Shown: in pieces, positions 33,650 through 45,289 of the stretch
Layout: every line of letters begins with the position of its first letter
How positions within the stretch are numbered: position 1 is the first letter of the stretch
Assembly: GCA_038025085.1 (NCBI GenBank)
Contig: CM076142.1
Coordinates: forward strand, 1,029,501 to 1,093,500
Direction: 5' to 3'
DNA from: Tetragonia tetragonoides
Lineage: Eukaryota; Streptophyta; Magnoliopsida; Caryophyllales; Aizoaceae
DNA length: 64,000 nt
Translations under genes and position numbers: made by a program
The notes under the pieces: model-generated
What the model was told of the DNA's origin: nothing
The model's input: the letters and a program-made list of their open reading frames with translations, nothing else
Database searches by the model: none

Positions 33650-36480
33650 ATGAGGGCCAAAAGAAAGAAATTCAGAGACCCCGATGAGTCGATGACTGTT
33701 TTGGGGTACCAGAGGTCCTCTAGAGTGATGATAGAACTCCTGTAGAAATTTTGGCAAAAACGAACCCCGGGCCCCGAGTGCCGAAAATCAAACACTATAT
33801 AATACATTTTTTGGGATTTCCACAAGCCCCGAAATGAAGGTGGATATTTTCGCACCACATCGCAATAGACACCCCTAGGGAACATGGGAGGCCACCAGGA
33901 TCCATTAACGGGTCCCTAATAGGCTTGTAAGGGCGTTTTTACGAATACCAATATAAGGGCCCGAGCACTGAATGCATAGGTGATATCGAAGTTCGGGGAT
34001 CCTGATAACCCTCCCGGGGCACCGAGAGTCCTTTAAGGTCATGATAGAGTATAGACCCATCGGAGAAGTTTGGGCAAAAATGACACCCGACCCCGAGAAG
34101 CCAAAAACGTAGGCTATAATCTACTTTTTTTGTTTGCTCCCAGGAGGCCCCGGAAAGAAGGTAGATATATTCGCACCATATCGCAAGGAAGACCCCCAGG
34201 GAATATGGAAGGCTCCCGGAGTTCGTTATCGGATCCCTGATAGGCTTGTAAGGACATTTTTACAAAACACCAATGTAAGGGCCCGAACACCGAATGCATG
34301 GGTGATATCGAAGTTCGGGATCCTGATGACCCTCCCGGAGCACCGAGGGTCCTTTAAGGTCATGATAGACCCATCAGAGAAGTTTGGGCAAAAATGACAC
34401 TTGGGCCCCGGGAAGCCGAAAACGTAGGCTATAATAAACGTTTTTTTGGCTCCTGGGAGGCCCTGGAACGAACGTGGATATTTTCGCACCACATCGCAAA
34501 GGACACGCCTAGGGAATATGGGAGGCCCGCGGGGTTCGTTAACGGGTCCCTGATAGGCGTGTAAGGGCATTTTTACAAAACACCAATATAAGGGCCTGAA
34601 CACCTAATGCATGGGTGATATCAAAGTTCGGGGATCTTGATGACCTTTCCAGGGAACCACAGGTTCTTTAAGGTCATGATAGACATCTTGGAGAAGTTTG
34701 GGCAAAAATGACGCCTGGGTCCTGGAAAGCCCAAAAAGTAGGCTATAATCCACTTTTTTTGGCTCACGCGAGGCCCCATAACGAGGGTTGATATTTCCGC
34801 ACCACATCGCAAGGGACACCCCTAGGGAACATGGGTAGCACCCTGGGTCCGTTAACGGGTCCCTCATAAGCTTGTAAGGGTGTTTTTACGGAACAACAGT
34901 ATAAGGGCCCAAACACCGAATGCATAGGTGATATTGAAGTTTGGGAATTTTGATTAACCTCCCTGGGCACCGAGGGTCCTTTAAGGTCATGATAGACCCC
35001 TCGGAGAAGATTGGGCAAAAATGACACCCGGGTCCAAGAAAGCCGAAAACCTATGCTATAATCCACGTTTTTTTGGCTCTCGGAGGCCCCAAAACGAAGG
35101 TGTATATTTTCGCACCACATCGCAAGGGAGACCGCTAGGAAACATGGGAGGCCCCCAGTGTCCGTTATCGGGTTACTGATAGGCTTGTAAGGACATTTTT
35201 ACGGAACACCAATGTAATGGTCCCAACATCGAATGCATGGGTGATATCGAAGTTTGGGGATCCTGATGACCATCCCGGAGCACCGAGGGTCCTTTAAGGT
35301 CATGATAAACCCCTCGGAGAAGTTTGGCCAAAAATGACACCTGGGCCCCGGGAAGCCGAAAACGTAGGCTATAATCCATCTTTTTTGGGCTCCCGGGAGG
35401 CCCCGGAACGAAGGTGGATATTTTTGCAACACATCGCAAGGGACACCCCTAGAAAACATGGGACGCCCACGGGGTTCGTTAACAGGTCCCTAATAAGCTT
35501 GTAAGGGCATTTTTAGGAAACACCAATATAAGGGTTCGAACACCGAATGCATGGGTGATATTGAAGTTCGGGGATCTTGATGACCTTCCTGGGGAACCGC
35601 GGGTTCTTTAAGGTCATGATAGACCATTTGGAGAAGTTTGGGCAAAACTGACATATGGGCCCTGGAAAGCCGAAAACGTAGGCTATAATCCACGTTTTTC
35701 TGGCTCCCGGGAGGCCTCGGAACGAAGGTGAATATTTTCGCACCACATCGCAAAGACACCCCTAGGGAACATGGGAAGCCCGCGAGGTCCGTTAACGGAT
35801 CCCTAATAGGCTTGTAAGAGCGTTTTTAAAGAACACCAATATAAGGGCCCAAACACCAAATGCATGGTGATATCAAAGTTCGGGATCCTGATGACCCTCG
35901 CGGAGTACCGAGGGTCCTTTAAGGTCATGATAGACCCATCGGAGATGTTTGGTCAAAAATGACACTCGGGACGCGAGAAGCTGAAAACCTAGGCTACAAT
36001 CCACCTTTTTTTGGCTCCTGGGAGGCTCCGAAACGAAGATGGATATTTCCGCACCACATCGCAAGGGAGACTCCTAGGGAATATGGGAGGCCCTGGGGTC
36101 CGTTATCGGGTCCCTGGTAGGCTTGTAAGGGCATTTTACAGAACACGAATGTAAAGGCCCGAACACCGAATGCATGGGTGACATCGAAGTTTGGGGATCC
36201 TGATGACCTTCTCGGAGCACCGAGGATCCTTTAAGGTCATGATAGACTCCTCGGAAAAGTTTCGGCAAAAATGACACCTAGGCCCCGGGAAGCGAAAACG
36301 TAGGCTATAATCAACGTTTTTTGGCCCCCGAGAGGCCCCGGAACGAAGGTGAATATTTTCGCACCGCATCGCAAGGGACACCCCTAGAGAACATGGGAGG
36401 CCCCCGAGGTCCGTTTCCGGGCATTGGTAGGCTTGGAAGGGCCTCTTACAGGACATCGAGGCTAATTCACAGTTTTTGGA
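33650..36480 (+). repeat. Array A: GC-rich ~313 bp tandem repeat, about 9 units
   Basis: A marker word AGGTCATGATAG recurs at about 34035, 34357, 34669, 34984, 35298, 35611, 35921 and 36233, a spacing of 311-322 bp. Each unit also carries GAGAAGTTTGGGCAAAAATGA, GGCTCCCGGGAGGCC, ATATTTTCGCACCACATCGCA, CCCCTAGGGAACATGGG and TAGGCTTGTAAGG in fixed order. Units differ by scattered changes and small indels. GC content is visibly higher than in the AT-rich flanks. Many overlapping open frames occur on both strands because the unit is poor in TA-containing stop words; they change frame between units. No family name recognised. Confidence 0.9.
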
Positions 36481-36636
36481 TACCGAGTATGACTTTCTAC
36501 CACCCCGTGCGACCAAACATACATGTAAGCCCTCTCTGCTATTATAGTGAGGTTTCATAGGTTTTCCCAATATTTTTGAATAAATTTCTAATTAATTTGA
36601 TTTTTTTTCCTTTTTTTCTTCTTCTTATTTTTAGAG

Positions 36637-36910
36637 TTTATTATGATACATACAACATATTGTAAAATAGAAAATAATACTTGGATGAATATTTTAATCT
36701 ATTACTTTTATTTATTTATTTTTTTTAATCTATTACTTTTAGTTTGTTATGATTGGTTGCTAATAAGTATGTAGATAGGCAATCTTGAAAGATTTATGAT
36801 AGTAAGGAAGTATGTAAATAGGGAAATAGAGTCTACAGCTAAACATTATAAATTTATAAATAGTTGTGTGAGAGAGATAAAACACTCCTGGAGTAATAGA
36901 CTTGAAGATA
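36637..36910 (+). repeat. Right flanking repeat of array A
   Basis: Partner of 33253-33577. It carries an extra T-rich insertion near 36700-36730 that repeats ATCTATTACTTTTA. Confidence 0.8.
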
Positions 36911-36989
36911 ATTTAGATTAAGAAATAAATAAGCTAATGATTCGTTTGATTCCCCTGATAAAAACTAAACTGAATAAAAGAAAAACTAA

Positions 36990-37064
36990 TGGCGTCCGCC
37001 CGGGTTCGAACCGGAGACCTCCAGTGTGTTAGACTGACGTGATAACCAACTACACCACGACACC
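36990..37064 (-). tRNA. tRNA-Val (AAC), with a bulged base in the acceptor stem
   Basis: Minus-strand cloverleaf. It starts GGTGTCG-TGGTGTAGTTGG (D arm), then the anticodon stem-loop TCAGT-CTAACAC-ACTGG with AAC at positions 34-36. The T arm is TCCGG-TTCGAAC-CCGGG. The acceptor 3' strand reads CGGACGCC. GGTGTCG pairs with it fully only if one G is bulged out, so there is one extra base compared with a regular acceptor stem. A T5 terminator follows. It may be a functional gene or an early pseudogene. Confidence 0.78.
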
Positions 37065-37333
37065 ACCATATATAACAAAGCGTCTAGACTATAATTACAC
37101 GGGTTCAGACTGTAATTACAAGACAACGCGTTTTAACAATAACTGTTTTAAGTCGCCGATAATCTTTTTGACTCATTTTCTCGCTCTTCTCTTCCTTTCT
37201 TAAGCCAACTCAAACCCAACCCTAGATCTCTACCCACTCTTTCTCTTTCTCTTTCTCTTTCTCTCTCCTCTCAAATCTCCCCCTTTTCCTCTTAGATCGA
37301 AGCTTATTAACCCTAATTATAAAACATTCAACA

Positions 37334-40042
37334 ATGGAGAGTCGCTTAAACATGTCTCTCGACGATCTGATCAAGAGCAACAAGTCTTCTTCTGGCCGTG
37401 GTGGTGGAAGAGGTCATGGCCGGTCTGGACCCGGTCCATCTCGCCGATTCAATAACCGCGCCGCAAATCGCACCGGTCCTTACTCTATGCCCAAGGTCCG
37501 ATTTTTTCCTAGGGTTTTGATTTCCCCTAAAATTGTTTGAATTTTGGTGTTCTTTTTGAGCTTTGTGAGTTCGATAGAGTGTGAAGTCCTTATACTAGGG
37601 TTTTGTTTTCGCCTCGTTATCTTTCGAGTTTTCTGTTCTAGGGTTGATTTTGAGTTTGCGAAGTTGATGGGATTTCCAGGTCTGAATTCTAGGGTTTTTG
37701 ACCCCCCTTTATAAAAATAATTTCGTGTTATAGGGTTAATTTCAAATTTGGGGACTTCTATGAGGTTTTAAGTCCGTACGCAAGGGTTTTGATACCGGTA
37801 TTGATTTGGAGGAATTGATTGGATTATCAGGTCCGAATTCTAGGGTTTTCTCTCACGCCCCTTTTAAATTCTGTGTCTTTGTGTTGATTTTGAGTCTGGG
37901 AAATATGATGGGTTTGACGGTCGGTACATTAGGGTTTTGATTTTCTCGTTTGTTTCTGAATTTGTGTTTTGGTACTGATTTGAAGTTTGGAAAAAATGAT
38001 GGGATTTTCAGGCACCAGATACGTTTTGGCAGCATGACATGTACGCCAATCAAGGAGCTGGAGTATTAGGTGTTGGCGGAGGTGGTGGTGGAGCGTCTTC
38101 AATTGAGACTGGGACCAAGCTTTACATCTCTAACTTGGAGTATGGTGTGTCCAACGATGATATCAAGGTATATTTTTTCCTTCATATACACCGTTCTTTT
38201 GTGATCTGTTATTGTTGGGTCCTTATAATTCTATCTGTTTTTGTTTTGTTCTGCGCTTGTATGGTTTAGGTTTTAGGGGATACAGTTTTTCATAACCTAA
38301 AAGATAAAGTGTTTTTTCCGTTTCGGCATCCCAAATTAGGGAAGTAAGATGTCATAACTTGAGGTACTCTGCTCTCTTTCTATTAGAAGATAGTTAAAAT
38401 TATAAAATCTGAATGGTAACTAAAATAAGGAAATTTTGCTTGTGTTGAGTTTGCTTGAATTTGCGTCTTCTATGGATCAAAATTCTGTTCTCTTAGCAGT
38501 GGAAGCCTGGGAGGAGGAAGGGAATGTATTATCATGTGTTTGCAGCTTGATCTTTCTTTGGTGGTTTCGGGATTGGTCTTAGGCTGCTTTTTGCTTTCCG
38601 ATGTGATTTTTCATTAGTTTGTCGATGGCAGCTCCGCTTGTTATTTCGTGTATTAGAGCGGTAGAGCCTCTTTTGTTGTATCTGGGTAAGATCCCTGGAA
38701 AATTATTTTGTTTTTTCCTGCATTGTTTTGTTGTTTTCTTTGGGTGGGTGAAAGTGGGCAGTGAAGAATTTCAAGTCAGAACTGATATTTTCAAGTCATG
38801 AATGTCTCTAATTGGTGTTTAAACCTTTTGCAGGAGCTCTTTTCAGAGGTTGGTGACTTGAAACGATATGGTGTCCATTATGATAGGAGTGGGAGGTCTA
38901 AGGTACCAAAATCTTACTGTTTTCTTCTGCCTACAGGGAAACCGTGCATCCATGCTCTCTATATGAAGTTCTGATTGGTTTACTCTGTTAGGGAACTGCC
39001 GATGTTGTTTTCTCACGAAGGGGTGATGCTCTAGCAGCTGTCAAGAGGTATAACAATGTAGAACTTGATGGAAAGCCTATGAAAATCGAGATTGTGGGTA
39101 CAAATATTGCAGCCCCTGGAGCGTTTCTTCCAGCTGTTAATGGCGCTCCTAGAAAGCCACTTGGAGTTCCCAGAAGGTACTGTCGTGCCTTAGTTTTTGT
39201 TTCTTGTATTTGTGGACATTTGGCTCCCCTTTGAAATCATGTACCTCACTGAAATGCGTTTATTCAGTTTATCAGTGGTATATATCATAAAGTGTTCTTT
39301 GTGTTGGTCTTTTATTACAGTGTCATTGTATAGAGCTCTTGCTTGAGTTGCATAACTTGCATTGCAGTACCTTTGAAAGTTTCTGGCGTACTATATCTTT
39401 TGTGACTGGTTCCCTCTTTCTTTGTTTGAATCCTTATTATTGTAAACAGTATTTTTAGGGCTTCTGCCACTCCTAGCGGCTAGCAAGCATGTTGAGAGAA
39501 CTACTGATAACTTAAAAGACTTAATTGAGGTCTTGTGTTTTTTTGTTTTGTTTTGCTTGGTGTACCTTTATTTGAGGGGATTTATCTTGGTGTACTTGAA
39601 ATTGAATGTGTAGCTTTTTCCGCTGTTTTTTAACGGGGGTGTATAAACATCATGCATTTTTGTAAATGCAACTAGAACATATGTTGTACGCCATTTTGCT
39701 GAAGATGCAAGTTTCTTTAACATGTATAATATATTTATTGTTAGCTTCTAGTATTGATCCATGGATGCATCAAGTACTTTCCTGTTATAATAGCCTAGCG
39801 ATATAGAGCACAACTAACTTCTGCAGGATTTGATTTTGTTCGTTTTTGAATTGATGTTGATCTTTGCTCATTGCAGTGGACAAGGAAGGGGTGGTCCAAT
39901 TGGACGTTCACGTGGAGGCCGTGGCTTTGGGAGAGGAGGAGGAGGCCGTGGCCGGGGAAGGGGCCGTGATGAAAAGGTATCTGCAGATGATCTGGATGCT
40001 GAGTTAGAGAAATATCACTCAGAAGCAATGCAGACAAACTAA
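37334..40042 (+). CDS. ALY: ALY/REF-type mRNA export adaptor (THO complex subunit 4)
   Basis: ALY proteins join the TREX complex, bind mRNA and UAP56, and hand mRNA to the export receptor in the nucleus. There are five GT-AG exons: 37334-37495, 38012-38167, 38834-38902, 38992-39176 and 39877-40042, all in phase, giving 245 residues. The N-terminal UAP56-binding motif is MSLDDLIK (residues 7-14), followed by an RGG-rich stretch. The RRM covers about residues 88-165, with RNP2-like LYISNLEY and RNP1-like KGTADVVF. A second Gly/Arg-rich region (GRGGPIGRSRGGRGFG) precedes the C-terminal motif DDLDAELEKYH. This layout is that of plant ALY proteins. The 5' leader is CT-rich. Introns 1 and 2 have many TAGGGTTTT words. 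Confidence 0.95.
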
Positions 40043-43000
40043 AGCAGCTCTAGTTCTGTTGGGATGTCGTTTGGTCTTTATCTTGTGCTCTTGCAAATGT
40101 GTCCATGATGGCTTCGACTGTTTTGTTTATTTCTACCTACATCCTATTTTAGGCAAAAGGCAGATAGATGGCACTAGTTAGACCTTGGTTTTGAAGCTTG
40201 GGCTTCTGTACCTGATCTCTTGTGATTGGGGGTATAACTATCAGTTAATGAACAGCTATCACTATGTTCCTATTCAGCTGTAGATTCGCTTGTTCTTTCG
40301 TTGTTTCAAATTTCTTACAAAGAAGTGGGATCTTTTGGCTGTTGAAACATATTGGAAACACATACTCAAGATGAAGAAGGTTTGAACTTCGGATTAGCTG
40401 TGTTGATACACGATTGTCCGAGTTCTGGTATTTTGGTCCCGGCGTTACGAAACCATGGGCGTGACCGCGTGAGGTAGGTAATGTTAACTTTCTTTTGGCT
40501 GTTGCTGTTATTGGTGCTATTTACTCTTTTGTAATGCCAGTTGGTTTTTATTCTAGGTCTTAAACTGTTGACTCTGATCGTTTTTCTATATTGCCTGTTG
40601 GGTAAGTACTAGCTTGTATGAGATTGTAGACAGTTCTCAGAGGAATTCTCTATGAAATACACTTGTTGTCTAACCTGCTGTATGCCTGTCATCAACCAAA
40701 GAACTAAAGAGAAAGTTCAGATTTAACGACAGGTTCCGTAGATTGGATTTTGGCATCACAAGATCTGTAGATGCATGCTTGAAACCTCCTCCTGAGCGTT
40801 GAGACAAAGTGGGTTAATGTGTGGGTGCGTCACAAGTGTATTTTGCTTGGGGTTGAGACTTATGAAGGATTGGAAGTCATAAACTTGTTACTGCTGGCTT
40901 TTCTGTAAAATATTTGGAGCATCAGTGATTGACTTGCTACTGCTAAGTTTAGGATGATGAAAGCAGGACCATGCTAGTCTTCCTTTCTGTACCGAGGATG
41001 AGCTTATCTGGTTCTCGTCCAGTGCCATTCATGACAATGTCGAGTCTTGGATCAGGCTGTTGGCTTTTTACATCCAATGCCCTTGGGTTGTCTGTGGTTT
41101 GGCAGACTCATTTTGTGTTTGATGAAACAGTTCATTAGATTCTCCTTGCGTTTAGTAGTAGCTGCCTATTCTACTGATCTGGCTTGTTGACTTGCATGGT
41201 GAAACCTACTTAGTGTTGTGGCTTTTGTCGGTTTTCACCTCATCGTGATTGGTTATTGTACAAAAAATGCATTATTTAGGTTTTTTTCTGTGTGAGTTCT
41301 CTGGGGTATGGCCGTATGGGGATGATCCTGCAGACTAAATTGTTGCTGCTGAAATAGCTCTTCTAGTTTGCAAGGTTTGTTGAACTAGGTTTCACTTTTG
41401 CTTCTGTAAACTACTGAACTTGTTTGTCGTTCTGTCAAGTCACTGGATGGTGGGATATTTAAGTTTTGTAGCTTTTAGATTCGTCGTGGTGGGATCTCTG
41501 TAATGTTCACTCTGTAGTTGCCAAAGCTGCAGAACCTTCTTATGATGGCTGCATAGCCACTAGCCAGTCTAACGTCCTCATATGTCTAGCAACTGAATTG
41601 TCCGAGATCGTTGTAGTCCTTGACTCTGAGTTATGCTTTGACTATCTGAGGACAGGTTGTGCTGCTGTTCTCAATTTCTACTATAAAAAGATGGTACTCG
41701 TATTATGTTACATAGGTTTGAGTATTTCAACAAATTCGTAAGATGAGGGATTGAGGGTGAACGCTGTCCCCATGGTAGAAGCTGATGGCGATGTTTGGAT
41801 TGCCCCAATCTACTCCTTGGCTATTGTGTATTTATATAATTGCGTGAGCCACCATTGTGTAGGCTCAAAATGCCTATAATTTACCTTAGTTCTGGCATTT
41901 GATCCCCAGTTACATTCAGATTCATGTATTATGATCTACCAGTCTACCACTGCTGTTTCGTCTCTGTTCCACTGATGCCCGTCTTATTTTGGTGTGTACG
42001 AGGAGAATCATTGACGTACTTAATTTTGTGTCATGCCTTTTATTTGAGATGTTGAAAAGATAAATTACCGAACCAAAATACTTATAATATGCTTTGCCTT
42101 TGCTTAAGACATGAGTTATTTTGTCAAATAAGAAAAAAAAGACGTGAATTATTGAAAAGTCTTAGTGAACTGTTATAGCCGTTGTACTTTCCAGAAAAAA
42201 TAAGCCATTTTTACTTCATCGACAGCTTGGCCTCGTTTGGTCTGTGAAAATCTGTATAGGGCTGCAATCAATATGATTATAATTTCTCGAATATGAGGTG
42301 GTATCGCCTATGACGCTTTGAGACTTCACTTGTCTACGATATTTCTTTTTCTGCTGTAGGATGAGAATACTTTTTCCCTCCTTCAGGATGAGAATTTTTA
42401 TCTGCGTATAATGTGTTGCAAAATAGTTGAAAGACTCGCTAGTAAATTAAGCGCACGACGAACAAAATAGGTACCAATTAGGTGGTGACTCCTATATTTA
42501 TATTTGGGTTCTCCACATCAAAATGTCTAAAAACAGAATGAAAATGTCGAAAAGATTTTAAAGTTCATCTAGATTTGAAATCTTAAAAACAAGTCCTTAG
42601 GCATCAAGATGTTTCAATGCCATATTGTTAGGTTACCTTATGGCAAATCCATGGTGTATCTAACGAGTGTAATCAACCATGGCGCTTTTGAAACTATGCT
42701 TCTAGTTCTTGGGTGTACTGAGGTGGACTTTGATTTCCCCTTGCTTAACAAATAAAATGTGATCTCAACTTCTTAAAAGGGAATAAGAACAATTGGGGCA
42801 AAGAACGGTCTGTACAAGTACTAGGAAAGCAAATTACAGTGTAAATCAATGTACACAGATACAATAGGGCAGTAAACATCAACAACAAAGAAAAGCCATC
42901 AAACAGGAGTGAAACAATTCTAACACGGTCCCAAAATGTAGTTGTGCTTGTGCCTTTGGGAACATGGGGGCAAGGGGAACTGCATGTTCAGCTAAGATGC

Positions 43001-43734
43001 CTTGGGTCTTCTTGATATTATCAATCCTATGAATGAATACAACATAGCTTTCACACAGGAAATTACAAAATGCCAACAGGAAGATGGCCAGTACCATGGA
43101 TATAATAGCCGGAAGAACAGACTGATCAGATGCCGAGGATATTGCCCTATCTGTATTCAACAAGGGATTTTAGAATCACAACAGGTAGCAGCTTCATTGA
43201 ACAGCAGTCTGCGATATCAAACCCAATTGCAGATAACGAAATTATTTCATACAACAAACATTAGCTGGGACCAAAACAATAACCACCACCATTATAAATT
43301 TAAAAAATAAAACCACCTCAGAGTTCAACTTCCAAACGGGCAGGTCAACAGCATCAATTAATAGATAAATCTCACAAAAGTGGTAAGACCATACCCAATT
43401 TAGTTAGTCTGGTTTCAACTTTCAGGAGAACTTTATCTTACACAGTTACACCACCTCTTTCTAGGAACTGAAGCTCCGTAGCTTAATATACAGGCAACAA
43501 CACCTAGATATGGACTGTTGAGAATGGCCAAAATTAAATGTTACAGCCCTCCAATCAGCCTGCCAGTCACATTGACATGGTGCAAGTGTATTATGTAGGA
43601 TCCACTGAGGGCAAGCTCCCATCATCCAGGTATCTATAGACACTGCCAACCGATCGCCTAGGCACCCAATGAAGGTTGATGAATTCATAGTAAGGACGCT
43701 CGGGAAGGCATCCCATGAATGGAGGCCTAAGCCC
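40043..43734. other. Long intergenic region, no gene supported
   Basis: The first few hundred bases are ALY 3' UTR. The rest is moderately AT-rich, with no exon chain I can join on either strand. Frames of 75-102 codons at 42.9-43.7 kb have no motif. It could hold an unrecognised non-coding transcript. Confidence 0.5.
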
Positions 43735-45260
43735 TCAGTTCTGTCGGAACCTCCATCTTGAAAAACTCATCCGGCCTCAAGGCTAATAGCGACACAGAAG
43801 CCCCTGTGCAATATTTTACCAAAAGCACAACCTTGGTTTAGTGGCTTTTTGGATGTCTAAAAATCGTGGGATATAACATTCCAGTTTTTGGCTTTTCGGG
43901 GTACAGTTGAGATTTCTATTCTAACTTCTCTGGGGGACCCTTGAGGAACCAAGAGGGCCCCGACGGGCCTAGGAGTCCATCCCTATGTAAAGACTACCTA
44001 CTCAACCAAGGTTTCGGTTTCGATCCTTTTAGAGTGGGTGACAAGCAAATTCATCGACAAGTCTAATTTAGGATTCCTTGTGCAATATTTTGCGAAAATG
44101 ACAACTCTGGTCAAGGGGCCTACCAGTCCAGATGCCAAAAATTGTGGATTATAACCTTCAAATTGTTGGCTTTTCGGGATACGATTAAAATTGTATTCGA
44201 ACTTCTCTGGGGAACCCTTGATAAACCAACAGTCCAACCTGGCATGTCGGGGAGACCATCCCTATGCAAAGACTACCTATTCACCCATGGTTTCGGTATT
44301 GATCATGAAGGCCTCTCACATCCTGCAAGCATCGCCTGGACAATGTTTTGCAAAAATAACAACCTTAATAACGGCTTTCCGGATGCCCAAAAATCGTGGA
44401 TTATAACCTTCAAATAATAGCTTTTCGCGGCCTAGTTCATAATTATATTCGATCTTCTTTGGGGTCCCTTTATGACCCAAAAAACCCCGGTACGTATCGG
44501 AGTCCATCCCTATTCATAAACTAGCTATTGACCCATAGTTTCGATATTCAGCTCTTTTAGTGTGGGTGACAAGGCTAACTTGGGCTCAAGAATCGACCCA
44601 GAAGGCCTCCCACGTCCCTGAAAGATCCGGTGCAATATTTAGCGAACATCACAACCTTGGTTTATGGGCCTTCCGAACGCCCAAAAATCATGGATTATAT
44701 AACCTTCAAATTTTGGTTTTTTGGGGACCGAGTGAGATTTCTAATTTAACTTCACTGGGGGACCCTTGATAACCCAAGAGGCCCGACTTTGGGAGTCCAT
44801 TCCTATGACTTGACTACCTATTTACCCATTTCGTATTCGGCTCTTTTAGAGTGGGTGACAAACAAATTGGTCGGCACGAATATATTTGACTCAAAAACCG
44901 AACATGAGAGCTTGCCACGTTCCCCGGTCCGAAAATAACAACCTTGATTTTGGGGCTTTCCGGATCCCATAAATTGTGGAATATAGCCTTCAAAATTTGG
45001 GTTTCCGAGCCCAACTAAGATTTCTATTCTAATTTCTCTAGGGGACCCTTGAAAACCCAAGACTCCCTTCAGCGTGCTTGGTAGTCCATCCCTATGCATA
45101 AATTACCTATTCACCCAACCCCGAGGGACTCGTACATCCTACTAGTTTCCACTTGAAATATTTGCAAAAATAACCTTGGTTTAAGGGCCTTTTGGATGCC
45201 CAAAAATCATGTAATATAACCTTTTTAGTCTTGGTTTTTCGGTGCCCGATTGAGATTTCT
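43735..45260 (+). repeat. Array B: ~280 bp tandem repeat, about 5 diverged units
   Basis: The marker GGGAGTCCATCCCTATG, with variants, occurs at about 43973, 44257, 44502, 44790 and 45082, a spacing of 245-292 bp. Units also share CAAAAATAACAACCTT, CCCAAAAATCGTGGATTATA and GATTTCTATTCTAACTTC. The order is a binding-like CAAAAAT-AAC block, a CCAAAAA-GGATTATA block, then TTCGG. This echoes the A/C unit, but the sequence is otherwise distinct and more diverged. Confidence 0.82.
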
Positions 45261-45289
45261 ATTCTAACTTCTTGGAGGGAGCCTTGATG

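Noticed and set aside
41535..41595. Possible C/D box snoRNA (ATGATGG .. CTGA)
   Set aside because: The C box is imperfect, no terminal stem pairs, and no internal D'/C' boxes are clear.
42879..43688. Minus-strand frames of 75-94 codons as exons of a membrane protein
   Set aside because: No splice chain joins them, and no family feature is visible.
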